DNA of 64,000 bases. Origin: Verrucomicrobiaceae bacterium (GTDB lineage Bacteria > Verrucomicrobiota > Verrucomicrobiia > Verrucomicrobiales > Verrucomicrobiaceae). Under the pieces are notes generated by a model. It saw only the letters and a program-made list of their open reading frames with translations. It was not told where the DNA came from and did no database searches. A program made the position numbers and the translations under genes. The stretch is taken from NCBI GenBank assembly GCA_019694165.1, contig JAIBCL010000017.1, positions 89,920 through 153,919 of the forward strand, read 5' to 3'. Position 1 is the stretch's first letter. Every line of letters starts with the position of its first letter. This document shows, one piece after another, positions 8,265 to 17,216 of this stretch.

Positions 8265-11200
8265 ATGGACCTCACGGAAAGATGGCTCGCCGACATCGGC
8301 GGCTGGCAGGTGCTCAAGGCCGCGCAGAGCATCCTCGAGCGCGGCCTCGTGAGCGATGCACGCCGTGACGACGGAAGCGTGCGCGGCGTGGTGACGGAGG
8401 GGCCGAAGCGCTACCAGTCCGGCCTGCTCATCCGCACGCGCACGGATGTCACCAATCTCTGCACCTGTCCGACTTCGCGCGGCCGCGGCCTGATCTGCGC
8501 GCACTCCATCGCCGTGGCGCTCTCGCTGATTCGCCGCTCGACCATCGCTCCGAGATCTTCCGCCATGCGCGCGGGCGAATCCGCACCGCCACCGTCCGAT
8601 CAATCCGCGGCCCCGGCCTCGCCATCCATCTCCTGCCATCCACCAGCCACCGCTCCCTCCGGCCGCTTCACCTTCTTCCTTCCCGACAACTTGCTCGACG
8701 GCACCTTCAAAGGGCAGGCGGCGGTGTTCATGCGCCACGAGCCGGGCAATGGCACGGAATCCGATGGCCGAGTCACCGGATGGTTGCGCACGCAGGGACT
8801 CAAGCCGGCCACGACGCCGCTGATGCTCACGCGCCAGGAACTGCCGAAACTCCTCGGCGCACTGGCAGGGCACCACAGCGTGTTCTCCGGCAAGCCGTCG
8901 TCGTCCGTGATGGAGGAACAGCGGCTGACGGTCGCGGAGGTGCCGGTGCGTCTGCCGGTGGTGGTGGAGGACGAGCGGGACCAGATCGCCTTCGCGCCGG
9001 ACAGCGACACGTTGCGCCGCATCGCCGGCGAATGGTGCTTCTGCTCCGCCACGCGCGCATTTTTCGCGCCGCCGTTTCTCACCGCCGAGGCCCGTGCATT
9101 GATCGACGACATCTTCGGCAGCGTGGCAAACGACCGCGGTGCTGCTGCTACCGGCCGCCCCCACCCGGCTCCGGCAGCGCCGCCGTCGCGTCGCACGACA
9201 CGCTCGCTCGCCTGGCTCGTCAGACACCGTGCGGCGCTCGATGAAGCTCTGCAGATGCGCCTGGTGGGCGTGCATCTTTCCGCCCTTCACCTCGTTCCGC
9301 TGCCGTGCGAGTTCGAATTGCAGCTCGATGGCTCCATGCAGGTGGTGGAGGCCAGATTGAACGTCGTCTTCCATCACCTGCGCTGGCCCGCCATGGACGG
9401 CACGGCCGACGAAGTGAACGACGTACGTTTTCCTCTTGAGGCCGCCGATCATGTGGGCCGCTTCTTCGCCCGCAACTTGGAACGCGAACGCGCCGCCACC
9501 GGAAGGCTCTTCGACCTCGGATTCGAGCCCGTGAGCAGCACCACATGGCGGCTGCAGGGGCCGGACAAAGTTGCGCGCTTCTACGCCAGTGACCTGCCGC
9601 GCCTCCAACGCGTGTTCAAGATCGACGAATCACAACGCTGGCGCACCGCCACGCGCGGCGTGATGCGCATCACGCCGAGAGTCGCCGAGCCACAGGCCGA
9701 TGAGCAGCGCGAAAGCCGCGACTGGCTCTCGCTCGACATCGCCTACGAGGCGCCGGACGGCTTCCGCATCACCCGCGGCGAGGTGATGCAACTCATCCGC
9801 ACGGGCCGTCGCGGTCTGAAGGGCAAGGATGGAAAGCAGTACCTGCTCGATGCCGACGCGTGCGAGGAGTTCGAGGAGAGCCTTCGCGATCTCGACGGCG
9901 AACTCACGACGGGCGGGGTCCGCGTGCGCGCGGACAAGGCGCAGTTCCTCTTCGCCACCGACGACGAAACCTTCGCCGCCCGGCAGGCGGCGTCGTGGCA
10001 GAGCGAGGCGTGGCTCAAGGAGCAGCTCCCCGACCTCGCAGAGCTGTTGCGACCTTATCAGCTCGATGGCATCCGCTGGCTCGAAGCCTCCGCGCGCGGC
10101 GCGAGGGCCGGCCTTCTCGCCGACGACATGGGGCTGGGCAAGACGCTGCAAGCCATCGCGCTCATCCGTCTTCTCCGGCTGTCCACCAGCAACTCTCAAC
10201 CATCAACTCCCGCACTCATCGTCTGCCCGAAATCGCTCATCGCAAACTGGGAGCGAGAGTTCGAGCGCTTCGCCCCGTCGCTGAAGGTGATGGCCATTCA
10301 CGGATCGGACCGGCAGGAGAGCTTCGAGCGGCTCGCCGGACATGACGCGATCATCACCACCTATCAACTCGTCGTGCGCGACCTCGCTCAGCACCGGAAG
10401 CGAACCTACGCCGCCATCGTGCTCGATGAAGCCTCCCACATCCGCAATCCCGACACCGAGGCGGCGAAGGCGCTGCGTGTGCTGAAGGCCGAAGCCCGCT
10501 TCGCGCTCACCGGCACGCCGGTGGAGAACGGCGTGCGCGATCTCTGGAGCATCTTCCATTTCATCCTGCCCGGCTATCTCGGCGGCCGCGACAGTTTCAA
10601 AGACCGCTTTGAGAAGACGCTCGCCAATGGCCTCACCACGCCCGAAGCGCGCAAGGTCTCCGAGCGCCTGAAAAAACTCGTGCGCCCGTATTTCCTCCGC
10701 CGCACGAAGAAGGACGTGCTCAAGGATCTGCCGGAAAAAATCGAGCAGGTGTTGTGGTGCGACCTTTCACGACCGCAATCGGAAGTGTATCGCCGCGTGC
10801 TCGAGGAAGGCCTCGCCGAAGTCCGTGATGCGCGCCGCCGCAGCGGCAAGCAGGGCGTAAAGATGACCATGTTCACCGTGCTGCTGCGGCTGCGACAAGT
10901 CTGCTGCGACCTGCGCATGACCGGCATGAACGCGGACGTGCTCGCACGTCTGGGCACGGAGGAACTCAGCGGCAAACTCGGCGTGTGGCGTGACCGGCTC
11001 GATGAAATCATCACCGGCGGCGGCAAGGTCATCGTGTTCAGCCAGTTCGTGAAGTTCCTCCACCTGCTCCGCGATGAATTGAGCGCCAACAAGACCGCCT
11101 TCTGCTACCTCGACGGCCAGAGCAACGACCGCGCCGGGCAGGTCGCCCGCTTTCAGTCTGACACCGACGTACGCGTCTTCCTCATCAGCCTCAAAGCCGG

Positions 11201-11492
11201 CGGCTACGGCCTTAACCTGACCGCTGCAGACCATGTGATGCTCATGGACCCCTGGTGGAATCCCGCCGTCGAATCTCAGGCCATCGACCGCGCGCACCGC
11301 CTCGGCCAGGAACGCGTTGTCACCGCACTGCGGCTCGTCACGCGCGGCACGGTCGAAGAAAAAATCCTCAAGTTACAGGCTCAGAAGCGCGGCCTCATCG
11401 AAGCCGCGCTCGATGACGAATCACCGCTGATGAGCGGCCTGACGGATGCTGATCTCGAAGGAGTGCTCGAAGCCGCAGCCCAGACACCGTAG
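8265..11492 (+). CDS. SNF2-family DNA translocase with SWIM zinc finger
   Basis: ATPase of 1075 aa. The N-terminus carries an intact SWIM finger (about residues 65-85): CTCPTSRGRGLICAH, a CxC...CxH pattern expected to bind zinc and DNA or protein. The SNF2 core is C-terminal: LRPYQLDGIRWLEA, Walker A DDMGLGKT, Walker B LDEAS, LTGTPVENGVRDLWSIF, then FSQFVKFLHLLRDEL, SLKAGGYGLNLTAA and DPWWNPAVESQAIDRAHRLGQ. A Pro/Ser-rich linker sits near residues 100-130. It resembles the protein at 2971-6480 in the helicase core only. Role in chromosome or repair metabolism is inferred from the family. The ATG at 8265 has no SD sequence. Confidence 0.95.
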   Translation: MDLTERWLADIGGWQVLKAAQSILERGLVSDARRDDGSVRGVVTEGPKRYQSGLLIRTRTDVTNLCTCPTSRGRGLICAHSIAVALSLIRRSTIAPRSSAMRAGESAPPPSDQSAAPASPSISCHPPATAPSGRFTFFLPDNLLDGTFKGQAAVFMRHEPGNGTESDGRVTGWLRTQGLKPATTPLMLTRQELPKLLGALAGHHSVFSGKPSSSVMEEQRLTVAEVPVRLPVVVEDERDQIAFAPDSDTLRRIAGEWCFCSATRAFFAPPFLTAEARALIDDIFGSVANDRGAAATGRPHPAPAAPPSRRTTRSLAWLVRHRAALDEALQMRLVGVHLSALHLVPLPCEFELQLDGSMQVVEARLNVVFHHLRWPAMDGTADEVNDVRFPLEAADHVGRFFARNLERERAATGRLFDLGFEPVSSTTWRLQGPDKVARFYASDLPRLQRVFKIDESQRWRTATRGVMRITPRVAEPQADEQRESRDWLSLDIAYEAPDGFRITRGEVMQLIRTGRRGLKGKDGKQYLLDADACEEFEESLRDLDGELTTGGVRVRADKAQFLFATDDETFAARQAASWQSEAWLKEQLPDLAELLRPYQLDGIRWLEASARGARAGLLADDMGLGKTLQAIALIRLLRLSTSNSQPSTPALIVCPKSLIANWEREFERFAPSLKVMAIHGSDRQESFERLAGHDAIITTYQLVVRDLAQHRKRTYAAIVLDEASHIRNPDTEAAKALRVLKAEARFALTGTPVENGVRDLWSIFHFILPGYLGGRDSFKDRFEKTLANGLTTPEARKVSERLKKLVRPYFLRRTKKDVLKDLPEKIEQVLWCDLSRPQSEVYRRVLEEGLAEVRDARRRSGKQGVKMTMFTVLLRLRQVCCDLRMTGMNADVLARLGTEELSGKLGVWRDRLDEIITGGGKVIVFSQFVKFLHLLRDELSANKTAFCYLDGQSNDRAGQVARFQSDTDVRVFLISLKAGGYGLNLTAADHVMLMDPWWNPAVESQAIDRAHRLGQERVVTALRLVTRGTVEEKILKLQAQKRGLIEAALDDESPLMSGLTDADLEGVLEAAAQTP

Positions 11493-11812
11493 GACGGGCA
11501 TGTCCGGCGCGAGCAGCGCGCCTCGCGCCGCACCTCTTCCCGCCGGACTGCCCGTCTCCCGTCCGGACGTCTTGCGTGTGATCTCGATCAAGCGCGGCAG
11601 CAGAGGCCGGAAGTTCCGCGAGCATGTCAAGATGAGGACAGGCACCTGTGACGCGGAACATTCCCGCCCCACAGGATGCGGGCGCGCGGCACAACCGCAG
11701 GGACGAGCATGGGATCGGGTTCAATCACAATTGCCCGGGCACATCGTGGCGTCGTGCGCAGCCGACGTTTGAACTTTGCATCGCAGCGAGTATTCATTCG
11801 TCCCCCAAAAAA
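11493..11812. other. Intergenic region between SNF2 gene and exported protein gene
   Basis: 320 bases. The first 200 are GC-rich with no usable reading frame or tRNA-like fold. The last 60 are AT-richer and contain the candidate promoter listed separately. No terminator with a clean hairpin and T-run was seen after the SNF2 stop. Confidence 0.5.
11769..11796 (+). promoter_or_regulatory. Candidate promoter for the 420-aa exported protein
   Basis: TTGAAC (11769-11774), a 16-nt spacer, then TATTCA (11791-11796). A start site near 11803 would leave only about 10 nt before the ATG at 11813, the same compact layout as the gspD promoter at 45803. The 16-nt spacing also recurs there and upstream of tRNA-Tyr. 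Confidence 0.35.
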
Positions 11813-13075
11813 ATGAAATCTGCTGAACCTGTTGCGGCCACAGCGGGCCGTCGGTCATTCGTTGCTTCCAGGCGTGGTGTCTTGCTTTTCGCCGCCGGCA
11901 CCGCAGCCGGATGGTTTGCCCGTCAGACGTGGCCAGTGGCACCGGTCCCGAAGGCGGCGGAGCCAACCGGCTTCGATCCAGGCACGCCCCTGCGAGAAGG
12001 TCCATGGGGTGAATTGTATGCCACCCCGTTTGCCTTGTCGGCACCCGATGAACTGCTGCCAGTTCGCCGACTGGAAGAAGGTGGGGTCCGGTGGGTTTTC
12101 CCTCGGATGAGACGCGGGGACATGGCCGGCTTCCTCGAGTCGATTCACCTGCCTGGAGCACTGCGCGAGTCGATGCTTTCCTCATCCCGGTTCAGCGAAC
12201 TGGAAAACGGATGCGAGCTTCGCCCCTCTGCCGACGACTTTTTCGCCATACCATCCGCCGCACGTCCGGCGCTGTATCGCAAAGTGGCGGGGAACCGGGA
12301 TAACGCCTCGCAGTTCACCTTCCTCCATCGAGACACCCTCGCCGAACGACTGGGCAACTCGTGCCTCAGCGAGAGTTCGTTCAATCTCGTAAGGCAGGTC
12401 TGCTGCGATCATGGAGACTACCTCGTCTTTGTGGGCCTGCCCGCCGTGCTGTCCCGGCTTCCGTCCTATGACGAGAAGCTGGCTCTCATGCGCGGCCTTA
12501 CCCGCCAGCGAACGCTCACTCTCCGGCTCGTCCTCCGGCCCGATACAAACGTGGACGATGTCGCCGACTACTGGAGCAGGGGGATGTGGTCCACGGATGT
12601 GAAGACGATTCTCAACTCCGTGGCGTCCAGCCCGGCCGGTGGATCGCTCGACATCCTCAGCGTGCTGCCTCCATTGCCTTCATCCGAGTTGTTCTTCTAC
12701 CCCACTCCTGACAATCCCCTGAGCGGCCCCGTTCCCAACCGGGATTGCCACTGGACTGCTTTCAATTTTTTCAACGAGACGCCCGATCCCAAATTCGGCA
12801 TCGGCTCTGAAGTGATGAGTGAGCTGCGCACAGCCTACCATCCCGTCAGCGGAGATCCTCGCTACGGAGACATTCTGATGCTCGGCAAGCCCGATGGCGA
12901 CGTCGTCCACTCGGCCGTCTTTCTGGCGGACGATGTCGTCTTCACCAAGAATGGCGCCACGCCCATCTACCCGTGGATGCTCAGCACCATTCCTGACTTG
13001 CTCCGGCAGTACTCGTTTGAAGTCGAGACCGGCCAGAAGCTCACCACGAACTTCTTCCGCAAGAAGCTGACCTGA
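11813..13075 (+). CDS. Exported protein of unknown function, possible NlpC/P60-like C-terminus
   Basis: Protein of 420 aa counted from the ATG at 11813; the longer frame from 11648 begins in non-coding sequence. Residues 12-35 (GRRSFVASRRGVLLFAAGTAAGW) read as an arginine-rich signal anchor, possibly Tat-like. No known domain fills the centre. Near the C-terminus NRDCHWTAFNFF is followed some 45 residues later by GDILMLGKPDGDVVHSAVFLADDVVF, an arrangement of Cys and His on strand-like segments seen in NlpC/P60 and related papain-fold peptidases. That link is inference. Its stop is 13 nt from the convergent oxidoreductase stop. Confidence 0.65.
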   Translation: MKSAEPVAATAGRRSFVASRRGVLLFAAGTAAGWFARQTWPVAPVPKAAEPTGFDPGTPLREGPWGELYATPFALSAPDELLPVRRLEEGGVRWVFPRMRRGDMAGFLESIHLPGALRESMLSSSRFSELENGCELRPSADDFFAIPSAARPALYRKVAGNRDNASQFTFLHRDTLAERLGNSCLSESSFNLVRQVCCDHGDYLVFVGLPAVLSRLPSYDEKLALMRGLTRQRTLTLRLVLRPDTNVDDVADYWSRGMWSTDVKTILNSVASSPAGGSLDILSVLPPLPSSELFFYPTPDNPLSGPVPNRDCHWTAFNFFNETPDPKFGIGSEVMSELRTAYHPVSGDPRYGDILMLGKPDGDVVHSAVFLADDVVFTKNGATPIYPWMLSTIPDLLRQYSFEVETGQKLTTNFFRKKLT

Positions 13076-13088
13076 ACCTCGCACCGGG

Positions 13089-14435
13089 CTACGCCATCAC
13101 CCAGCCGCTGCGGTACTTGCGCTTCACCATCGCATTGGCCGCTTCGTTGTTTGGGATCTTCAAGCCCGGGGAGTCCCACGTCAGCGACTCGTTCGGAAAC
13201 ACACTTGCCAGACAGCCGAGCAGAACGGCCTCGGTCAGCGGCGCGGCATAGTCGAAGTTTGCGCTCGGCTTCTTGTCGCCCTTGAGGCAGCAGTCGATGA
13301 AATCGAACCAGTGATTCCGCGGCTCGAGCTTCGGATACTTGAAGCCCGTGAACTTCTCGCGCGGATACAGCATGGGCGTGCTCATGTGCGAGGCGTGGAG
13401 GATGCCTTCGGTGCCGACGTAGATGGTGCCCTGGTCGATGACCGGCGGCTTCACGCCCGCAGGCGGGACGAGCTGTGCGATGATCTCGGCCGGCGGTTTG
13501 TTGTCGCCGTCATACCACGTCACCTTCACAGTGTCCTTCTCGCAGTACTTGGTGCCTTTGAATGTGTATTCGACCAGGCCGTTGACGGCCCAGTTTGTCT
13601 CGTTCGGCGGCACGAGGCCGCGAGACTGCACCGAGATGGGTGCGGCGAGATCGAGAGCGCGGAACCAGCCGCTGAACATGTGGCAGCCCATGTCACCGAG
13701 CGTGCCGGTGCCGAAGTCACGGCGCTTCCGCCACTGGCCGGGATGGTAGTAGCCGGCGATGAACGGGCGGTCCTCGGCAGGACCGAGCCACGTCTGCCAA
13801 TCGAAGCCCTGGGGCACCGGGTCGCTCTTCTGCGGCACGGGTTCCATGTCTCCCCATTTCTTGCTCGAGAAGGTGTGCGCCTCCTTCACCTTGCCGATCG
13901 CGCCCATCTGGATGAGCGCCACGGCGTGACGCTCGGTGAACTCGGAGGAAATCTGGATGCCCATCTGTGTCATCACGCCTTTCTCGCGGGCACGCAGCAT
14001 GAGCTGGCGGCACTCGAAGAGATTCTGCGCGAGCGGCTTCTGCCCGTAAAGGTGCTTCCCTTTCGCCATCGCAGCGAGGCCGATGCTGCCATGCATGTGG
14101 TCGGGTACGGAGACGTTCACGCTGTCGATCTTGTCGCCCTCCTTTTCGAGCAGCTCGCGCCAGTCCTGGTAGCAGCGCACGTCCGGCCACTTTGCCTTCA
14201 CCTTGTCAAAGTTCCGTGTGTCCACGTCGCACACGGCAGCCAGTTCCCACATCGGATGGTTCGACATCGCATTCATGTCCGCACCCGACATCCCCGATGC
14301 GCCGAAGGCCGCGTGCCGGAGCTTGCCATTCGGCGACGCGGCGCGAAGACCGGTGGTGACGAAAGGCGCGGCAAAGACGGCGCTCGCGGCACCTTGAATG
14401 AAACGACGACGGCTGTGGACGGAGGGTGTGTTCAT
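13089..14435 (-). CDS. Gfo/Idh/MocA family oxidoreductase, Tat-exported
   Basis: Protein of 448 aa starting at the ATG at 14435 (a TTG further out gives four more residues). A twin-arginine signal is present (HSRRRFIQGAASAVFAAPFV). The Rossmann domain follows: AAFGASGMSGADMNAM, AVCDVDTRNFDK, then SVPDHMHGSIGLAAMAKGKHLYGQKP, where the family's EKP is GQKP. The C-terminal alpha/beta domain carries DIGCH-like TLGDMGCHMFSGWFRAL. Family members oxidise or isomerise sugars and related polyols with NAD(P) in or beyond the cytoplasm. The exported versions are common in Verrucomicrobiota and Planctomycetota, and their substrates are mostly unknown. It stands alone on its strand. Confidence 0.9.
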   Translation of the reverse strand: MNTPSVHSRRRFIQGAASAVFAAPFVTTGLRAASPNGKLRHAAFGASGMSGADMNAMSNHPMWELAAVCDVDTRNFDKVKAKWPDVRCYQDWRELLEKEGDKIDSVNVSVPDHMHGSIGLAAMAKGKHLYGQKPLAQNLFECRQLMLRAREKGVMTQMGIQISSEFTERHAVALIQMGAIGKVKEAHTFSSKKWGDMEPVPQKSDPVPQGFDWQTWLGPAEDRPFIAGYYHPGQWRKRRDFGTGTLGDMGCHMFSGWFRALDLAAPISVQSRGLVPPNETNWAVNGLVEYTFKGTKYCEKDTVKVTWYDGDNKPPAEIIAQLVPPAGVKPPVIDQGTIYVGTEGILHASHMSTPMLYPREKFTGFKYPKLEPRNHWFDFIDCCLKGDKKPSANFDYAAPLTEAVLLGCLASVFPNESLTWDSPGLKIPNNEAANAMVKRKYRSGWVMA

Positions 14436-14528
14436 GCGGGGAACCAATACGGAGGCGAAGCCCCCTGGCTAACGCCAATTCAAGAGCGCCGCGGTGCAGC
14501 CGCCCCGATGCCGCGACGGGCGGTCTTC

Positions 14529-15623
14529 TCAACGGGCCAGTTCCAGCGCAAGCCGCGCGGCCTGCATCGCCGCATCAGGGACGCTGAGCGGGATCATCTT
14601 TTCGCGGAACTCGCGGCCCAGCTTGCAGTCGTCGGCGAGCAGTGCCGCCACATGTGCCGCGGTTTCGGATGGCGAACGCGAGCGGAGGGCGCAGGAGTTC
14701 GAGAGCAGCAGGTCGGCGTTTCCTTCTTCCTGGCCGGGCACGACGTAGTCGATCACGACGGGACAGCGCGCGGCCAGCACTTCATGCAGGATCGCGCCAC
14801 CAGCCTTCGAGATGAGCACATCGTGGGTTTGCAGCAGGCGCGGCATTTGATCCGTCCAGCCGATCACGTCAATGCTCGCGCCGGGCATGGAGTCGAGAAA
14901 CCGCCGCAGTGTGTGATGGAGCCTCGGTGCGTGCTTGCCCACCGGGAGCGTGAGATGGACGCCGTCGCGCAGCAGCGGCCGGAGTGCTTCGAGCGTAAGG
15001 GCAACCCATCTGGTGGACGTGGATGGCAGATAGAGCAGGCGCTTATTGCCCGACGATATTTCAGCAGCGGGCGGCTCCATGAACGCGAGGCTAACCGGAA
15101 AACCCGTGACGCGAATTTTGTGCGCATCGACGCCGAGTCGCCCGACCACGGCTTTCGTCTCTTCGTCTGCGACGCAGTGGAGATCGCTCTGCACCGTGAC
15201 CCAGAATGGATGGACCGAGATCGAGTCGGTGATCACGGTGACGAGCGGCGGCACAGCAGTGCGCGCACCGACGCGAGCCACAAGCTCGGCGTAAAGCGGA
15301 TACGTGCTTATGATGACGCGCGGCTTTTTCGTCTCGATCATTCCGGCCAGCGCGTTCAGCATCATCAACTGCCACGCAGGCGGCCCGGCGGAAGGTTTCA
15401 TCTTTTCCAGCAGGCGATACACGGCGAGCCACGATGCGGGCCAGCTTGTGATGGCGAATTGATAAAGACGCTGCAGCACATCCGAGAGCTGCGGGTGTGT
15501 CTCGCACACGATGTCATGCACCGCGACTTCCTCGCCAGGACTCAGACGGCGGGCTGCGTCGGCAATGCAGCGGGCCGCCGTGTTGTGCCCGTCGCCGAAT
15601 GCCGCTGTGAGGATGAGGATCAA
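14529..15623 (-). CDS. GT28 glycosyltransferase, MGDG synthase / diacylglycerol glucosyltransferase type
   Basis: Glycosyltransferase of about 364 aa, likely adding galactose or glucose from a UDP-sugar to diacylglycerol or a related membrane lipid. The N-terminal domain opens with ILILTAAFGDGHNTAARCI, the MGDG-synthase signature, and continues with DIVCETHP and VITDSISVHPFW. The C-terminal GT28 domain has GWTDQMPRLLQTHDVLISKAGGAILHEVLAARCP, with the Gly-Gly loop that holds the nucleotide sugar. The start is uncertain: no ATG lies before the signature, so the TTG at 15623 is chosen because the signature then begins at residue 2. A GTG at 15722 would add 33 residues from AT-rich, non-family sequence. 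Confidence 0.82.
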   Translation of the reverse strand: MILILTAAFGDGHNTAARCIADAARRLSPGEEVAVHDIVCETHPQLSDVLQRLYQFAITSWPASWLAVYRLLEKMKPSAGPPAWQLMMLNALAGMIETKKPRVIISTYPLYAELVARVGARTAVPPLVTVITDSISVHPFWVTVQSDLHCVADEETKAVVGRLGVDAHKIRVTGFPVSLAFMEPPAAEISSGNKRLLYLPSTSTRWVALTLEALRPLLRDGVHLTLPVGKHAPRLHHTLRRFLDSMPGASIDVIGWTDQMPRLLQTHDVLISKAGGAILHEVLAARCPVVIDYVVPGQEEGNADLLLSNSCALRSRSPSETAAHVAALLADDCKLGREFREKMIPLSVPDAAMQAARLALELAR

Positions 15624-15714
15624 GATTTGCGGAGGCTGAGTGGGAGAACCAAAGAAATTCAAGAAAACCAGATGACAGAAAACCAGGGGAACTCCATTAT
15701 TTAACAAAGCTGAA

Positions 15715-16062
15715 ATGACCACCCTTGCAATGATGAATCACAAGCGCCACAACCCAGCACTGATTTTAGGTGTGGTCTTCGTGGTTTGTTTCTTCATCGC
15801 GCTTTTCACCACACACTCAGAGGAGGCCGACAAAAGAAACAGCGCTGGTCGTTCGGGATTCTCTCTGGCCGCCGCGCCGCTGCTTTCGAGCAGCCGGATC
15901 GCCGATACGAAGTCGTTTCATCGCCGTTCGTTCTCCCGACCGCTTGCAGCGAGCAGCGAGCCGCAGTTTCGCTATCCAGCCAGCGCCAGCCCCGAAGCGT
16001 CGGACGTGCGGCTGGCGTCGTCGCCAGTGCGCCACTCAACCGCGGAACGCGGTGCGAGATGA
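15715..16062 (+). CDS. Possible small single-pass membrane protein
   Basis: Frame of 115 codons starting in an unusually AT-rich patch. After ATGACCACCCTTGCAATG the product has a clear hydrophobic helix, NPALILGVVFVVCFFIALF, then a polar stretch HSEEADKRN. Beyond residue 40 it becomes Ser/Arg-rich and resembles translated intergenic DNA, so the true protein may be shorter or the frame may be spurious. No homologue recognised. It diverges from the GT28 gene and converges on nadC. If real, it is an unrecognised membrane peptide. Confidence 0.28.
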   Translation: MTTLAMMNHKRHNPALILGVVFVVCFFIALFTTHSEEADKRNSAGRSGFSLAAAPLLSSSRIADTKSFHRRSFSRPLAASSEPQFRYPASASPEASDVRLASSPVRHSTAERGAR

Positions 16063-16082
16063 CGAGGCCGGGCGTGGCCCGG

Positions 16083-16919
16083 TCAGACAAAATCCAGCGC
16101 GAGATCCAGCGCGCGTGCAGAATGAGTGAGCGCCCCCACAGAGATCGCATCCACACCTGTCGCCGCCACAGTGCCGATGGTGGAGAGCGTCATGCCGCCG
16201 CTGGCTTCGAGAAAAACGCGGCCCGCGACGAGTTCCACGGCGGCGCGCAGCGTGTCGGCACTCATGTTGTCGAGCAGGATCATCTCCACGCCGCGCAAGG
16301 CGAGGAATTTTTCCACCTGCTCCAGCCGGTCGGCCTCGATCTGCACCTTGATACCGGGACGCGCGGCTTTGACACGATCAATGGCGGCCTGCAATGCCGC
16401 GAAGCCACCTGCGGCGACGAGGTGATTGTCCTTCACCATTACCTGATCGTAGAGGCCGATGCGATGATTGGTGCCGCCGCCGTCTTTGACCGCGGCCTTT
16501 TCCAGCAGCCGCCAGCCAGGCGTGGTCTTCCGCGTGTCGAGCACCTTCACCGGATGCGGCTTCACGGCGTCGACGTAGCGCCGCGTCATTGTCGCCACAC
16601 CGCAGAGGCGCTGGAGGAAATTCAGCGCGGTGCGCTCCGCCGTGAGCACCGCACGAGTCGGACCGCTGATCTCCATCAGCGTGTCGCCTTTCTCGAATGC
16701 CGTGCCGTCGGCGACGAGCACCCGCACGTCGGTCGCCGCATCGATCTCGGAAAAAACCGTGCGTGCAACTTCGCTGCCGGACATCACGCCGGCCTCGCGC
16801 GCGACGAGGTTCGCCTTCGAGCGCGACTCCGCCGGAATGAAAAACTCGGACGTGACATCGCCGCAGCCGACGTCTTCGGCGATGGCGGCGCGGATGAGGG
16901 CGAGCGTAGAGGGATGCAT
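16083..16919 (-). CDS. nadC: Quinolinate phosphoribosyltransferase (decarboxylating)
   Basis: NAD biosynthesis enzyme of 278 aa that converts quinolinate and PRPP to nicotinate mononucleotide, with loss of CO2. It shows the full family pattern: AEDVGCGDVTSEFFIP near the start, RTALNFLQRLCGVATMTRRYV, the DTRKTTPGWRLLEKAAVKDGGGTNHRIGL active-site stretch split over two strands, VMVKDNHL, QIEADRLEQ, ILLDNMS and EASGGMTLSTI. The start at 16919 (MHPSTLAL) gives normal length; the open frame extends to 18404 only because the opposite strand of the PBP gene happens to lack stops. The leader is CCTCAC just before ATG, without SD. Confidence 0.95.
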   Translation of the reverse strand: MHPSTLALIRAAIAEDVGCGDVTSEFFIPAESRSKANLVAREAGVMSGSEVARTVFSEIDAATDVRVLVADGTAFEKGDTLMEISGPTRAVLTAERTALNFLQRLCGVATMTRRYVDAVKPHPVKVLDTRKTTPGWRLLEKAAVKDGGGTNHRIGLYDQVMVKDNHLVAAGGFAALQAAIDRVKAARPGIKVQIEADRLEQVEKFLALRGVEMILLDNMSADTLRAAVELVAGRVFLEASGGMTLSTIGTVAATGVDAISVGALTHSARALDLALDFV

Positions 16920-16988
16920 GTGAGGGTGCGGCAGCATAGACAGCGCAGTTCGTGGTGTCAGCCGGAGAATCGCGAGCAGCGCCTTGGG

Positions 16989-17145
16989 CTGCGGCAGCCC
17001 TGCTGCCGCTTTCCGCAGGCAGCCCTGCTGCCGTCGAAGTCCCACGGACTCTGCCTTCGGGATGCAGTGCTGTTTTTTGAGCCAGACTGCGAGGCGTCCG
17101 ACGCCAGCAGGGCTGGCTGGACAAAGCGGCAGCAGGCTGCCGCAG
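16989..17145. repeat. 157-bp element bounded by 23/24-bp inverted repeats
   Basis: The left arm at 16989-17012 (CTGCGGCAGCCC then TGCTGCCGCTTT) is matched at 17123-17145 by its reverse complement with a single base missing. A shorter copy of the core, GCAGCCCTGCTGCCG, lies just inside the left arm near 17018, and GACGCCAGCAGGGCTGG lies near 17099. It occupies most of the space between nadC and the PBP gene, which are divergent, so it sits in or beside both promoters. It looks like a miniature inverted-repeat or REP-type element; no transposase is nearby. Confidence 0.75.
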
Positions 17146-17216
17146 TCCCACGCGCTGCGTGCTCCCGTCTGAATGCCTGCTTCGCACTGGTGCCACAGCT
17201 TCACCGTCCGCATTGA

